DNA of 64,000 bases. Origin: Pseudomonas urmiensis. GTDB taxonomy: Bacteria > Pseudomonadota > Gammaproteobacteria > Pseudomonadales > Pseudomonadaceae. A program made the position numbers and the translations under genes. Below, one piece after another: positions 1 to 15,467 of this stretch. Under the pieces are notes generated by a model that saw only the letters and a list, made by a program, of their open reading frames with translations, made no database searches and was not told the DNA's origin. The stretch spans positions 3,911,001-3,975,000 of the forward strand of contig NZ_JABWRE020000001.1 in NCBI RefSeq assembly GCF_014268815.2, written 5' to 3'. Position 1 is the stretch's first letter. Every line of letters begins with the position of its first letter.

Positions 1-1666
<1,666 letters not shown>

Positions 1667-2006
1667 ATCGGCAGGATCTTCCACACTTAGGGATGGAGGG
1701 CGGCCCCATGAGTCGCCCGAGCAGCCCTTGGGCCGCATGCGAACGAGCATTCTACCCGGAAACGATGGTGAGGAAAGTGGTGGATTTCCACGATGCTGGC
1801 ACAGCGCTAGGGCGGGGACGTTTCTAACATAAGGACTTTTTTTGCAAGTTCAAGGTGTAGCGAAGATGAAACGTATTGAGAATGACTCTTACGCGATGCC
1901 ATGAGTTCCGCCGTCTTCGCCGGATTACCCGTCAACAAGACAGAGCAGCCTATGCAAAACCCACCTTCTGTTACCATGGCGGTTCTGTAACTTCCTGCGA
2001 ATCCTC
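1667..2006. other. Intergenic region between divergent secA and dciA
   Basis: This 340-base gap must hold the promoters and leaders of secA (leftward) and dciA (rightward). No ORF in it has coding character. In E. coli secA is preceded by secM; no secM-like reading frame is visible here. Around 1874-1891 there is a short AT-rich stretch reading TATTGAGAATGACTCTTA that faintly resembles a Fur site but is not a convincing palindrome. Confidence 0.5.
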
Positions 2007-2468
2007 ATGGCCTTTAAACCTTCGCCCGCCCGGCCGCCGGCCGCGCTCCTGCGCGAAGCCCGGCCGCTGCGCTTACTGCTCAACCAGGCCGAACGCCTGG
2101 AGCACCTGCAACGTTTGCTTGAAAGCCAGTTGCAACCGGCCGCCCGCGCCCACTGTCATGTAGCCTCCTGGCGCGATGGCGTGTTGCTGCTGGTGGTGAC
2201 CGATGGCCACTGGGCTACGCGCCTGCGCTATCAGCAGAAACGCCTGCAGCGTCAGTTGCTGGCCCTGGAAGCCTTTGGCAACTTGCAGCGAATTCATTTC
2301 AGGGTGCAACCCCCGGTGGCGCCGGCTAAACGCAGTGGGCATGCACCAGAGCTGTCGAGCAATGCGGCCGAGAGCCTGCGCGATACCGCCGAGGGCATCA
2401 GCGATCCCAACCTGAGGGCGGCGCTGGAGCGCTTGGCCAGTCATGCACAGGTGAAGGATAAGCGCTGA
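2007..2468 (+). CDS. dciA: DciA-type (DUF721) replicative helicase loader/operator
   Basis: A 153-residue protein whose N-terminal ~100 residues match the DUF721/DciA fold in character: LLNQAERLEHLQRLLESQL, then a WRDGVLLLVVTDGHWATRLRY segment (KH-like beta strands with the conserved W-ATRLR) and a polar, probably disordered C-terminus. In bacteria without DnaC or DnaI, DciA interacts with DnaB and helps its loading on single-stranded DNA; the gene is the neighbour of secA and lpxC in pseudomonads. The ATG at 2007 has only a weak Shine-Dalgarno sequence. The assignment rests on motif and position; a direct helicase role for this copy is inferred. Confidence 0.8.
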   Translation: MAFKPSPARPPAALLREARPLRLLLNQAERLEHLQRLLESQLQPAARAHCHVASWRDGVLLLVVTDGHWATRLRYQQKRLQRQLLALEAFGNLQRIHFRVQPPVAPAKRSGHAPELSSNAAESLRDTAEGISDPNLRAALERLASHAQVKDKR

Positions 2469-2506
2469 GGCCTCGAGGTGCCTGTCGTGAGTTTGCTAAC
2501 CCCCAT

Positions 2507-2531
2507 AAAAAAGGCCACCCGAAGGTGGCCT
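2507..2531 (-). terminator. Rho-independent terminator of the lpxC end of the dcw cluster
   Basis: Arms AGGCCACC (2512-2519) and GGTGGCCT (2524-2531) with loop CGAA; on the minus strand the stem is followed by a run of T (A's at 2507-2512). It lies 25 bases past the lpxC stop and would end the long mraZ-to-lpxC transcript, while also facing the dciA 3' end. Confidence 0.85.
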
Positions 2532-2555
2532 CAATGAACTAGAGAGTGTTCGAAC

Positions 2556-3503
<948 letters not shown>

Positions 3504-3579
3504 TCAACAAAGGCTGGGGATAATAACAGACCCGACCTTTGCTGAATACCAATCACCTTTATACCCCTGATAAATTCCA

Positions 3580-4776
3580 TCAATCAGCCTGACGACGCAG
3601 GAAAGCTGGGATGTCCAGATAGTCCAAGTCATCCTGAGGATTGAGTTTAGCGGCTGCTGCGGCGCCCGCATGCGCTTGGTTGCGCATCACGGTCGGACGC
3701 TCCAGGTCACGGTAATTGACCGCTGGCTGCTCCTGACGAGCCGGGGCTGGGTTAGAAGCCTCGTACGCCTGTTGAGCGGTCTGCAGGGTGTTGTCGACGA
3801 CCTTGACCGGTTTCTCGATGCGCGCACCCAGGCCAGTGGCCACTACGGTTACGTGCAGCTCGTCGCGCATGTCCGGGTCGATCACGGTGCCGACCTTGAC
3901 CATCGCGTGGTCGGAGGCGAAGGCTTCGATGATGCTACCGACGTCGGAGTACTCGCCCAGGGACAGGTCGGGACCGGCGGTGATGTTCACCAGGATACCG
4001 CGAGCGCCCTGCAGGTTGACGTCTTCGAGCAGCGGGTTGCGGATTGCAGCCTCGGTGGCCTCACGAGCACGGTTCGGACCGCTGGCGCAGCCAGTACCCA
4101 TCATGGCCATGCCCATCTCGCCCATCACGGTACGCACGTCGGCGAAGTCGACGTTGATCATGCCCGGACGCTTGATGATGTCGGAGATGCCGCGCACTGC
4201 GCCGGCCAGAACGTCGTCAGCCTTGGCGAATGCCGACAGCAGGCTGGCATCCTTGCCCAGGATGGTCAGCAGCTTCTCGTTGGGGATGGTGATCAGCGAG
4301 TCGACGCTCTCAGCCAGCATGCGGATGCCTTCATCGGCGATCTGCATACGTTTGCGGCCCTCGAACGGGAACGGGCGAGTCACCACTGCAACGGTGAGGA
4401 TGCCCATTTCCTTGGCCACTTCGGCGATGATCGGCGCCGCACCGGTACCGGTACCGCCACCCATGCCGGTGGTGATGAACACCATGTTGGTGCCCTGCAG
4501 CACCTCGGCGATGCGCTCACGGTCTTCCAGCGCAGCCTGACGGCCGACTTCTGGATTGGCACCGGCACCCAGACCCTTGGTCACGCCGGTACCCAGTTGC
4601 AGGATGGTACGCGCGCCAATGTTTTTCAGCGCTTGAGCATCAGTGTTGGCGCAGATGAATTCCACGCCTTCGATGCTGCTCTTGACCATGTGGTTGACGG
4701 CGTTGCCGCCGCCACCGCCGACGCCGATCACTTTGATGACCGGACTTTGCGGGACGTTGTCTACGAGCTCGAACAT
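3580..4776 (-). CDS. ftsZ: Cell division GTPase FtsZ
   Basis: FtsZ polymerises at mid-cell into the Z ring that organises division. The 398-residue protein has the N-terminal GGGGGNAVNHM nucleotide loop, the tubulin signature GGGTGTGAAP, a linker of about 60 residues rich in Ala, Gln and Pro, and the conserved C-terminal peptide LDYLDIPAFLRRQAD that binds FtsA and ZipA. It follows ftsA by 55 bases, with a good purine-rich ribosome site (GGAGAGGG) before the ATG. Length and motifs are normal for Pseudomonas. Confidence 0.99.
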   Translation of the reverse strand: MFELVDNVPQSPVIKVIGVGGGGGNAVNHMVKSSIEGVEFICANTDAQALKNIGARTILQLGTGVTKGLGAGANPEVGRQAALEDRERIAEVLQGTNMVFITTGMGGGTGTGAAPIIAEVAKEMGILTVAVVTRPFPFEGRKRMQIADEGIRMLAESVDSLITIPNEKLLTILGKDASLLSAFAKADDVLAGAVRGISDIIKRPGMINVDFADVRTVMGEMGMAMMGTGCASGPNRAREATEAAIRNPLLEDVNLQGARGILVNITAGPDLSLGEYSDVGSIIEAFASDHAMVKVGTVIDPDMRDELHVTVVATGLGARIEKPVKVVDNTLQTAQQAYEASNPAPARQEQPAVNYRDLERPTVMRNQAHAGAAAAAKLNPQDDLDYLDIPAFLRRQAD

Positions 4777-4831
4777 TTTCCCTCTCCTTACAGTTCTCTA
4801 GTTGTCGCGCCTACCACTACTGCTTTGAAAC

Positions 4832-6094
4832 TTAGAAGTTGCCCTGGACCCAACGCTTGAATCGCTCAAGCACTGGAGCCTTCGGTTCATCGCCATAGCT
4901 GTTGCTGCTGCTGTTGCTATTACCGGTCAGGATCAAGTCCTCGGACTGCTTGAGCAGGCCGTAGGTGAGCAAGCCCACGCCGGTGGAATAGATCGGGTTG
5001 CGCACCACGTCGCTCAGGCCCCGAACACTGTGCGGTACGCCCAGGCGTACCGGCATGTGGAAGATTTCCTCGGCCAATTCCACGGCCCCTTCCATCTTCG
5101 CGGTGCCGCCAGTGAGAACGATGCCGGCAGGCACCAGGTCCTCGTAGCCGCTGCGGCGCAGTTCGGCCTGGATCAGGGTGAACAGCTCGTCGTAACGAGG
5201 CTCCACCACTTCAGCCAGGGCCTGGCGCGACAGTTCGCGCGGCGGACGGTCGCCGACGCTTGGCACTTTGATGGTCTCGCCGGCACCGGCCAGTTTGGCC
5301 AGGGCGCAGGCGTAGCGAATCTTGATTTCTTCGGCGTACTGGGTGGGGGTACGCAGGGCCATGGCGATGTCGTTGGTAACCTGGTCGCCAGCGATCGGGA
5401 TCACCGCGGTGTGACGGATCGCACCCTCGGTGAAGATGGCGATATCCGTGGTACCGCCACCGATGTCGACCAGGCACACGCCCAGCTCTTTCTCGTCATC
5501 GGTGAGCACCGAGTAGGCCGAGGCCAACTGCTCAAGGATGATGTCGTCGATTTCCAGGCCGCAGCGGCGTACGCATTTTTCGATGTTCTGCGCGGCGTTG
5601 ACGGCGCAAGTGACCACGTGGACCTTGGCTTCCAGACGCACGCCGGACATGCCCAGCGGCTCGCGCACGCCTTCCTGGTTGTCGATCACGTAGTCCTGCG
5701 GCAGGGTGTGCAGCACGCGCTGGTCAGCCGGGATGGCCACGGCCTGGGCAGCGTCGAGTACCCGCTCAAGGTCGGCAGTGCTGACTTCACGGTCGCGGAT
5801 GGCGACGATGCCGTGGGAGTTCAGGCTGCGGATGTGATTGCCGGCCACGCCAACGAACGCCGAGTGGATCCGGCAGCCAGCCATCAGCTGGGCCTCTTCC
5901 ACGGCGCGCTGGATCGACTGCACGGTCGACTCGATGTTCACCACCACACCCTTCTTCAGGCCGCGGGACGGATGAGTACCGATACCGACGATCTCCAGGG
6001 TACCGTCTTCGCCGACTTCACCCACCAGCGCCACCACCTTGGAGGTGCCGATGTCCAGCCCGACGATCATTTTGCCGCTATGCGCGTTTGCCAT
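4832..6094 (-). CDS. ftsA: Cell division protein FtsA (actin-like membrane tether)
   Basis: FtsA is an actin-family ATPase that anchors FtsZ filaments to the inner membrane and recruits later divisome proteins. The 420-residue protein opens with the phosphate-1 motif VGLDIGTSKV, has the SHS2/1C subdomain around residues 85-165, the phosphate-2 motif LVDIGGGTTDIAIF, and VLTGGTAKMEG near residue 330. The last residues, VLERFKRWVQGNF, form the amphipathic membrane-targeting helix. It lies 14 bases after ftsQ, in the usual ftsQAZ order. Confidence 0.98.
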   Translation of the reverse strand: MANAHSGKMIVGLDIGTSKVVALVGEVGEDGTLEIVGIGTHPSRGLKKGVVVNIESTVQSIQRAVEEAQLMAGCRIHSAFVGVAGNHIRSLNSHGIVAIRDREVSTADLERVLDAAQAVAIPADQRVLHTLPQDYVIDNQEGVREPLGMSGVRLEAKVHVVTCAVNAAQNIEKCVRRCGLEIDDIILEQLASAYSVLTDDEKELGVCLVDIGGGTTDIAIFTEGAIRHTAVIPIAGDQVTNDIAMALRTPTQYAEEIKIRYACALAKLAGAGETIKVPSVGDRPPRELSRQALAEVVEPRYDELFTLIQAELRRSGYEDLVPAGIVLTGGTAKMEGAVELAEEIFHMPVRLGVPHSVRGLSDVVRNPIYSTGVGLLTYGLLKQSEDLILTGNSNSSSNSYGDEPKAPVLERFKRWVQGNF

Positions 6095-6108
6095 GGTCCT
6101 GCCTCTCT

Positions 6109-6978
6109 CTAATTCTTCGCAACGGCGGGTTGGGCCGTCGTCGGTGCAATCGGTTCCCGCCAGCCAACAGCCAATCCGTTGGCGTAGCGCAGATCAATGC
6201 GGGCGATGTTGGTGATCTGCTCTTTGAGTGTCTTGTCGTAAATGGCAATGAAACGGCGCATCTTCTCCACCAGATGGTCGCGCCCCAACAGCAGTTCGAT
6301 ACCGGGGCCGGCGCTACCGGCACCGGTGGTCAGGAACCAACTGCCTCGCTCGCGCAGCTCCAGGCGAGCGATGGAAAAGCCCATGGGGCGCAGCATCTGG
6401 CTCAATACCTGATATTGCTGCATGACTTGTTGCTGAGCGCGCTGCGGCCCGAACAGCTGCGGCAGGTGCTCATAGTTGGCCAGCTCACGCGGGGTGAACG
6501 CCTGGCCCTGGTTGTTGAGCAAGGCTTCATCGCCCCAGCGCGCCACCGGCAGTTGCTCTTCGAGGCGGATCACCACCTCGTCGGGCCACACCCGGCGTAC
6601 TTCGGCGTGCGCGATCCAGGGCATCTGCTCAAGCTCGGCGCGCATGGCGCTGAGGTCGACGCTGAAGAAGCTCGCGGCCACGTAGGGGGCGATTCGCTGC
6701 TGCACTGCTTGCTGGCTGATGTAGCTCAGATCACCTTGCACAGCGATCTTGGTAATCGGTCGGTCGGCATAAGGCATCAGGCGCACGGCGCCCTCATAAG
6801 CGCCAAAGCCGGCAGCCACCAGCAATACCGGCCACAGCAGGCGCTTGAGGCCACCCAGGCTTGGCCGCGGCAGGCGCGCCGATACGGGCTCGTCGGCCAC
6901 CAGTCGGCTGGCACCTCGCGGCACCGGCTTGCTACGGCCGGTAACGGGTTGCTGCTGACGTATCATCGCGCCTTGCAT
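6109..6978 (-). CDS. ftsQ: Cell division protein FtsQ
   Basis: A bitopic inner-membrane protein of 289 residues that bridges early and late divisome proteins through FtsB and FtsL. It has a basic, proline-rich cytoplasmic N-terminus, one transmembrane segment near residues 45-65 ([19 protein letters not shown]), then a POTRA domain beginning [19 protein letters not shown], and the beta domain. An ATG four codons downstream (MIRQQQP) is an alternative start. It follows ddlB by 6 bases. Confidence 0.95.
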   Translation of the reverse strand: MQGAMIRQQQPVTGRSKPVPRGASRLVADEPVSARLPRPSLGGLKRLLWPVLLVAAGFGAYEGAVRLMPYADRPITKIAVQGDLSYISQQAVQQRIAPYVAASFFSVDLSAMRAELEQMPWIAHAEVRRVWPDEVVIRLEEQLPVARWGDEALLNNQGQAFTPRELANYEHLPQLFGPQRAQQQVMQQYQVLSQMLRPMGFSIARLELRERGSWFLTTGAGSAGPGIELLLGRDHLVEKMRRFIAIYDKTLKEQITNIARIDLRYANGLAVGWREPIAPTTAQPAVAKN

Positions 6979-6984
6979 GCTTGC

Positions 6985-9384
<2,400 letters not shown>

Positions 9385-9392
<8 letters not shown>

Positions 9393-10464
9393 GGGCCACC
9401 TCCAGGCAGATATCGACCACGGTGCTGGTTGCGGCAGGCTTGGCCAGGCGCCGTGCGGTGCCAGCCATGGAGTTGAGTTTCTCGGGTTGCATCAGCACCT
9501 CGTTCAGGCGTTCAGCGAGCTGCGCTGCGCCAGTTGTCGCTTGTGGCATCAGGAAGGCGGCGCCTTCACGAGCCAGATAGTTGGCATTGTGGGTCTGGTG
9601 GTCATCGATGGCGTGGGGCAAAGGCACCAGCATCGAGGGCAGGCCTGCCGCAGCGAGTTCGCTGACGGTCAGGGCACCGGCCCGGCACACCACCATATCG
9701 GCCCAGCCGTAGGCGTGGGCCATGTCCTTGATGAACGGCTCGACCTGAGCCTCGACCCCGGCTTCGCGATATCGCTCGGCGGTGATCGGCGCATGCTGCT
9801 TACCGGCCTGGTGGAACACCTCTGGCCGAAGGTCTGCAGACACTTGCGACAGGGCGTTAGGCAGCAATTTATTCAATGGTTCCGCACCGAGGCTGCCACC
9901 GAGTACCAACAAGCGCGCACGGCGCTCGGCCAGCGGTGCGCGCTGGGCGTCGAGGAACAGTTCCGGGCGCACCGGATTGCCCGTGGTACGGCGCTTGTCG
10001 CTGGCCGGGAAGGTGTCCGGGAAGGCTTCGCAAACCCGCGCTGCCAGCGGCACCAGCAGGCGATTGGCAGTACCGGCGCGAGCGTTCTGCTCGTGGATCA
10101 CCAGCGGTACGCCGCACAGTTTTGCCGCCACTCCACCAGGGCCAGTGACATAGCCGCCGAAACCGATCACGCAGACCGGCTTGAGCTGGGCGATGATCTT
10201 GCGCGCCTGCAACACAGCCTTGATCAGGGTGAACGGCGCCTTGAGCAGCGACAGCTTGCCCTTGCCGCGCAGGCCAGTGACCTGGATCAGGTGCAGCGCC
10301 AGGCCAGCCTGGGGCACCAGCTCGTTTTCGATACCGCGTGGGGTACCCAACCAGTGCACGCTATAGCCGCGCGCCTGGAATTCACGGGCGCAGGCCAGCG
10401 CCGGGAACACATGCCCGCCAGTGCCGCCTGCCATGATCAGAACGTTTTTACCGTCAGCGGCCAT
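9385..10464 (-). CDS. murG: UDP-GlcNAc transferase MurG (lipid II synthesis)
   Basis: MurG transfers GlcNAc to lipid I at the inner face of the membrane, making lipid II. From the ATG at 10462-10464 the protein (359 residues) starts [24 protein letters not shown], containing the first glycine loop; later [28 protein letters not shown] and [13 protein letters not shown] are family motifs. The open frame extends 35 codons further upstream, but that would run deep into ftsW; the chosen start leaves an 11-base overlap with ftsW, consistent with the tight packing here. Confidence 0.97.
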
Positions 10465-11668
10465 GAGCGGTCTCCTCGGCAAAATCGCTTTCTTTGAATT
10501 CGTGCTCTTCACTGCCCAGGTGCGTGCGACTTTCCCATTCGATGCGCAGCAACAGCCCGACACAGGCACAGCAGATCACCAACGAGCTGCCGCCGTAACT
10601 GAGGAACGGCAAGGTCAGGCCCTTGGTCGGCAGCAGGCCGACGTTCACCCCGATGTTGATCAGGAACTGGCCGATCCACAGGAACGCCAGGCCGAAGGCC
10701 ATGTAGGCGGCGAAGAATTGCTTGGCCTTCTCGGCCCACAGGCCGATGTACAGCGCGCGCACTGTGACGAACACGAACAGCGCCACGGTGCACAGGGTGC
10801 CGACCACGCCCAGCTCTTCGGCCAGTACCGAGAACACGAAGTCGGTGTGCGCCTCAGGCAGGTAGAACTGTTTCTGCACGCTGTTGCCCAGGCCCACGCC
10901 CAGCCATTCGCCGCGACCAAAGGCGATCAGCGCCTGGGTCAACTGGTAGCCGGAACCGAACTGATCGGACCAGGGGTCGGTGAAGGTGATCAGCCGCGCC
11001 ATTCGATAGGGCTGCGCCTGCACCAGGACAAATACCGCAACCACCGCCAGCACCACCATCAGCGAGAAGCGGAACAGCCCCACCCCGCCGAGGAACAGCA
11101 TCGCTGCGGCCGCGCCCATCATCACCACGGTGGCACCGAAGTCCGGTTCCATCAGCAACAGTCCGGCCATCGGCAGCAGCACGATGAACGGCTTGAAGAA
11201 GCCCATCCAGCTCTCACGCACTTCCTGCTGGCGACGCACCAGGTAGCCGGCCAGGTAGATGACCACGAAGACCTTGGCGATCTCCGATGGCTGGACGTTG
11301 AAGAAGCTGAAGCCGATCCAGCGCATCGAGCCGTTCACTTCACGGCCAATGCCCGGCACCAGTACCAGGAACAGCAAGCCGAAGGCGGCCAACAGCATCA
11401 TGAAGCCCATGCGCTGCCAGGTGGCGATCGGCACCAACATAGTCACCCCGCCGGCGACCAGGCCAATGGCCACGTACACCAGGTGGCGGAACATGTGGTA
11501 AAGCGGATTGCCGGACTGCACGGCGGCCACTTCCGAGGAGGCCGAGGTGATCATCACCAGGCCCAGGCCGAGCAGTGCCAGGCAGCCCGCAAGGAAGGCG
11601 AAGTCGAGGTCGATGCCACGGCCACTGATCAGCGGCGACGGGTATGGCTTGAGGATGCCGAAGATCAT
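10454..11668 (-). CDS. ftsW: Septal peptidoglycan polymerase FtsW (SEDS family)
   Basis: FtsW is the SEDS glycosyltransferase that polymerises lipid II at the septum together with FtsI. The product is 404 residues with about ten transmembrane helices. Family motifs include the NGSMRWIGFSFFNVQPSEIAK loop, LLMEPDFGATVV, GRGEWLGVGLGNSVQKQFYLPEAHTDFVFSV and FLSYGGSSL. The ATG at 11666-11668 (MIFGILKPYPSPL) overlaps the murD stop as ATGA. The frame is open further upstream, but those codons lie inside murD and lack family similarity. Confidence 0.96.
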   Translation of the reverse strand: MIFGILKPYPSPLISGRGIDLDFAFLAGCLALLGLGLVMITSASSEVAAVQSGNPLYHMFRHLVYVAIGLVAGGVTMLVPIATWQRMGFMMLLAAFGLLFLVLVPGIGREVNGSMRWIGFSFFNVQPSEIAKVFVVIYLAGYLVRRQQEVRESWMGFFKPFIVLLPMAGLLLMEPDFGATVVMMGAAAAMLFLGGVGLFRFSLMVVLAVVAVFVLVQAQPYRMARLITFTDPWSDQFGSGYQLTQALIAFGRGEWLGVGLGNSVQKQFYLPEAHTDFVFSVLAEELGVVGTLCTVALFVFVTVRALYIGLWAEKAKQFFAAYMAFGLAFLWIGQFLINIGVNVGLLPTKGLTLPFLSYGGSSLVICCACVGLLLRIEWESRTHLGSEEHEFKESDFAEETAHGR

Positions 11669-13011
11669 GCCAGCCCCCCCGCCGCCTGGGCGAACAGGCG
11701 CCCACGCTCTTCGAAGTTCTTGAACATGTCGAGGCTGGCGCAAGCCGGCGACAGCAACACGGCATCGCCAGGCTGGGCCAGTTCGGCGCATTTCTGGACG
11801 GCCTCGTCCAGGGTCTTGACCCGCACCAGCGGCACGGCGTCACCCAGCGTTTGCGCCAGGCGCTCGGCATCGCGGCCAAGCAACACCACGGCGCGGCAGT
11901 AGCGCGCAATGGGCTCACGCAGCGCGGCAAAGTCGGCGCCCTTGCCGTCACCGCCAGCGATCAGCACCAGCTTGCCTTGGATATCGGCGCCCAAACCTTC
12001 GATGGCCGCCAGGGCGGCACCCACGTTGGTCGCCTTGGAATCGTCGTACCAGTTCACCCCATTGCGCTCGCGCACCCACTGGCAACGATGGGCCAAGCCG
12101 CTGAATTCGCGCAGTGCTGCCAGCATCGGCGCGAACGGCAAGCCCACGGCATGGCCCAGGGCCAAGGCCGCCAGGGCATTGCTGTGGTTATGCGCACCGC
12201 GAATCTTCAGCTCGCGCACCGGCATCAGGTTCTGGAACTCGAATGCCAGGTATTTCTCGCCATCGACTTCACGCAGGCCAAAGGCCTTGAAGTCGGGGGC
12301 GTTCAAACCGAAGCTCCAGCATGGACGGCCTTCGACCGGCAGTGGCCGGGTCAGCGCGTCCTGGCGGTTGACGACCACTTGATTGGCGCCACGGAAGATC
12401 CGGTGCTTGGCCAAGTGGTAGGCCGGCAGACCGCTGTAGCGATCCATGTGGTCTTCACTGATGTTGAGTACGGTCGCCACTTCGGCGTTGAGCTGATCGG
12501 TGGTCTCCAGCTGGAAGCTCGACAGCTCCATGACGTACAGCTCGACACTGTCATCGAGCAGGTCCAGCGCTGGCGTCCCCAGGTTACCGCCGACTGCCAC
12601 ACGCTTGCCTGCCTTGGCGGCCATCTCGCCGACCAGGGTGGTTACCGTGCTCTTGGCGTTGGAGCCGCTGATGGCAATGATCGGTGCCTTGGCGTTGCGG
12701 GCGAACAGTTCGATGTCGCCCGACAGCTTGACGCCGCGGGCTGCCGCTTGCTGCAGGGCCGGAGTGGCCAGGGCCAGGCCCGGGCTGACGTACAGCTCGT
12801 TGGCGCGGCAGAGGAAGTCGACGTCAAGCTCACCACAGCGTACTTCCACCTGCGGGTATTCCCGGCGCAGGGTTTCCAGTTCCGGCGGTTGCTCGCGGGT
12901 ATCGGCGACCGCAAAGGCAATGCCCCGGTTCGCCAGGAAGCGAACCAGGGACATGCCGCTCTTGCCGAGGCCGACAACGATGCGGAATTGGTCGGAAGCG
13001 ATCAGTGACAC
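11665..13011 (-). CDS. murD: UDP-MurNAc-L-Ala--D-glutamate ligase MurD
   Basis: MurD adds D-glutamate in the cytoplasmic peptide-building pathway. The 448-residue protein starts MSLIASDQFRIVVGLGKSGMS with the N-terminal dinucleotide-like fold, has the ATP loop ISGSNAKSTVTTLVGEMA (Ser/Asn variant common in pseudomonads), the VMELSSFQLETT motif, NISEDHMDRY, and WYDDSKATNVGAALAAIEG in the C-terminal domain. It follows mraY by 6 bases and overlaps ftsW by 4 bases. Confidence 0.98.
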   Translation of the reverse strand: MSLIASDQFRIVVGLGKSGMSLVRFLANRGIAFAVADTREQPPELETLRREYPQVEVRCGELDVDFLCRANELYVSPGLALATPALQQAAARGVKLSGDIELFARNAKAPIIAISGSNAKSTVTTLVGEMAAKAGKRVAVGGNLGTPALDLLDDSVELYVMELSSFQLETTDQLNAEVATVLNISEDHMDRYSGLPAYHLAKHRIFRGANQVVVNRQDALTRPLPVEGRPCWSFGLNAPDFKAFGLREVDGEKYLAFEFQNLMPVRELKIRGAHNHSNALAALALGHAVGLPFAPMLAALREFSGLAHRCQWVRERNGVNWYDDSKATNVGAALAAIEGLGADIQGKLVLIAGGDGKGADFAALREPIARYCRAVVLLGRDAERLAQTLGDAVPLVRVKTLDEAVQKCAELAQPGDAVLLSPACASLDMFKNFEERGRLFAQAAGGLA

Positions 13012-13017
13012 GCTCGT

Positions 13018-14100
13018 CTACCTCAGTTTCAGGGTTGCAAGGCCGATCAGCACCAGAATCACCGTGATAATCCAGAAGCGGACGATCACCCGTGGCTCAG
13101 GCCAACCCTTGAGTTCAAAGTGGTGGTGGATCGGTGCCATGCGGAACACGCGCTTGCCGGTCAACTTGAAGGAGGCGACCTGGATCACCACCGACAGGGT
13201 TTCCATGACGAACACACCGCCCATGATGAACAGCACGATTTCCTGGCGCACGATCACGGCGATGGTGCCAAGCGCTGCGCCCAGCGCCAGTGCGCCGACG
13301 TCGCCCATGAATACCTGGGCCGGATAGGTGTTGAACCACAGGAAGCCCAGGCCCGCACCGATCAGCGCGCCGCAGAACACGATCAGCTCGCCGGCGCCCG
13401 GCACGTACGGAATCAACAGGTACTCGGCGAACTTCACGTTACCCGACAGGTAGCAGAAGATGCCCAGTGCACCGCCGACCATCACCGTCGGCATGATCGC
13501 CAGGCCATCGAGGCCGTCAGTCAGGTTGACCGCGTTGCTCGAACCGACGATGACGAAATAGGTCAGCACCACGAAGCCGATCCCCAGGGGGATGGTCAGG
13601 TCCTTGACGAACGGCACGATCAGCGTGGTCTCGACGCTGGTCGGCGCGGTCATGTAGAGGAAGATCGCCGCGCCCAGGCCGAACACCGATTGCCAGAAGT
13701 ACTTCCAGCGGCTCGGCAGGCCACGCGAGTTCTTCTCTATCACCTTGCGGTAGTCGTCGACCCAGCCGATGGCGCCGAACAGCAGGGTGACGATCAGCAC
13801 CACCCAGACATAGCGGTTGGTCAGGTCAGCCCAGAGCAAGGTGCTGATGGCGATGGCAGACAGGATCAAGGCACCGCCCATGGTCGGGGTGCCGGACTTG
13901 GACAGGTGCGATTGCGGGCCGTCATTGCGCACAGCCTGACCGATCTGACGGACTTGCAGGGTACGAATCATCCACGGGCCCAGCCACAGCGACAGCGACA
14001 ACGCAGTCAGTACCCCGAGAATCCCGCGCAGGGACAGGTACTGGAAGACCGCGAAGCCTTTGTGGAACTGCTGCAGATACTCAGCCAACAGCAAAAGCAT
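13018..14100 (-). CDS. mraY: Phospho-MurNAc-pentapeptide transferase MraY
   Basis: MraY makes lipid I by transferring phospho-MurNAc-pentapeptide to undecaprenyl phosphate. The 360-residue integral membrane protein from the ATG at 14098-14100 ([16 protein letters not shown]) has ten expected helices, the signature [13 protein letters not shown], the DDYRK aspartate pair, [10 protein letters not shown], and the [14 protein letters not shown] histidine motif near the C-terminus. Its first base overlaps the murF stop. An upstream start giving nine more residues is possible but would overlap murF further. Confidence 0.98.
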   Translation of the reverse strand: MLLLLAEYLQQFHKGFAVFQYLSLRGILGVLTALSLSLWLGPWMIRTLQVRQIGQAVRNDGPQSHLSKSGTPTMGGALILSAIAISTLLWADLTNRYVWVVLIVTLLFGAIGWVDDYRKVIEKNSRGLPSRWKYFWQSVFGLGAAIFLYMTAPTSVETTLIVPFVKDLTIPLGIGFVVLTYFVIVGSSNAVNLTDGLDGLAIMPTVMVGGALGIFCYLSGNVKFAEYLLIPYVPGAGELIVFCGALIGAGLGFLWFNTYPAQVFMGDVGALALGAALGTIAVIVRQEIVLFIMGGVFVMETLSVVIQVASFKLTGKRVFRMAPIHHHFELKGWPEPRVIVRFWIITVILVLIGLATLKLR

Positions 14101-15467
14101 TAATGTTTCTCCCCGCTGGCACCACACAATGCCGCCACGACGTTTTCCATCGCAGCGCTGCGCGAGCCCTTGATCAAGATAGTGGTGTCGCTGGCGCTCT
14201 CACCGCGAACGGCGTCGATCAGCTCAGCTTGAGTAGCGAAATGACGGCCATTGGCGCCGAACGCCTCGACCGCATGTGTCATGTTGGTCCCTACCGCGTA
14301 CAAGGCGTCGACCTTGCCGCGTGCGTAGTCGCCCACCTGCCGGTGGCCTTCCTCCGCCCATTGACCCAGTTCGCCGATATCCCCGAGCACCAGGACGGTG
14401 CGTCCGGAAAAGCCGGCGAGTATATCAATGGCGGCGCACATCGAGGTGGGATTTGCGTTGTAGCTGTCGTCGATGACCCGCACGCCATTGGGCGCAACTT
14501 GCGCCACGGTACGTCCCTTGACCGGCTGCACCGCGTTCAAGCCAGCGGCGATCCCCGGCAGGCTGACCCCCAGGGCATGCGCGGCGGCGGCCGCGGCCAG
14601 GGCATTGCTGACGTTGTGGGTGCCGAGCAGGTTCAACTGCACCGGGACCGAACCGGCCGGACCGTGCAGGGTGAACGATGGGCAACCGCGCTCGTCGCGA
14701 CCGACGTCGCTGGCGTGGAAATCTGCCTGGCTGTTAGCCAAGGCAAAACTGAGGATGGCGTGGTTGCCGGCACGTTTTTGCCAGATCGCAAAGGCCTTGT
14801 CGTCCAGGTTGAGAATGGCCGTGCCGCCCTCGCCCAGGCCTTCAAGGATCTCGCCCTTGGCTTCGACGATTTTTTCCGGACCACCGAACTCACCGACATG
14901 GGCGGTGCCGGCGTTATTGATGATGACCACCTGCGGCTGGGTCAGGCCAACGGTGTAGCGGATCTCGCCGATGCGCGAAGCGCCCAGCTCGATCACTGCC
15001 GCCGTATGCTCGGCGCCGATTTCCAGCAGGGTCAGCGGCGCACCGAGATCATTGTTGAGGTTGCCACGGGTGGCCAACACCGGCCCGCGCGTGCGCAAGA
15101 TGGCGGCCAGCAGTTCCTTGACCGTGGTCTTGCCGCTGGAACCGGTAATGGCTGCGACCGGCTTGTCGAAGGCGGCGCGGTTCAGCGCACCGAGCTGGCC
15201 GAGGGCCAGGCGGCAGTCGGCGACGACCAACTGCGGCAGATCGACATCGGCAACTTCGCGCTCGACCAGAGCCGCCACGGCGCCTTTGGCCTTCACGTCG
15301 GCCAGATAATCGTGACCATCGAAACGTGGTCCGGCGAGCGCGACGAACAGCTGGCCATTGGTGACCGTGCGACTGTCGATGCTGACCCCGCTGAAGCTGA
15401 TGTCAGTACCCACCAGGCGCGCTTGCAGTGGCGCCGTCAGTTGGCTAAGGGTCATGGGCTTAAGCAT
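14100..15467 (-). CDS. murF: UDP-MurNAc-tripeptide--D-Ala-D-Ala ligase MurF
   Basis: MurF adds the D-Ala-D-Ala dipeptide made by DdlB, completing UDP-MurNAc-pentapeptide. The 455-residue protein has the N-terminal substrate domain ([20 protein letters not shown]), the ATP loop [18 protein letters not shown], the [13 protein letters not shown] segment, and [18 protein letters not shown]. The ATG at 15465-15467 is preceded by GGAGGCTC and overlaps murE by 8 bases; a second ATG four codons later is also possible. Confidence 0.98.
   Translation of the reverse strand: MLKPMTLSQLTAPLQARLVGTDISFSGVSIDSRTVTNGQLFVALAGPRFDGHDYLADVKAKGAVAALVEREVADVDLPQLVVADCRLALGQLGALNRAAFDKPVAAITGSSGKTTVKELLAAILRTRGPVLATRGNLNNDLGAPLTLLEIGAEHTAAVIELGASRIGEIRYTVGLTQPQVVIINNAGTAHVGEFGGPEKIVEAKGEILEGLGEGGTAILNLDDKAFAIWQKRAGNHAILSFALANSQADFHASDVGRDERGCPSFTLHGPAGSVPVQLNLLGTHNVSNALAAAAAAHALGVSLPGIAAGLNAVQPVKGRTVAQVAPNGVRVIDDSYNANPTSMCAAIDILAGFSGRTVLVLGDIGELGQWAEEGHRQVGDYARGKVDALYAVGTNMTHAVEAFGANGRHFATQAELIDAVRGESASDTTILIKGSRSAAMENVVAALCGASGEKH

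Noticed and set aside
1874..1891. Fur-like sequence TATTGAGAATGACTCTTA upstream of secA/dciA
   Set aside because: Too few matches to the 19-bp consensus, not symmetric, and neither neighbour is an iron gene.
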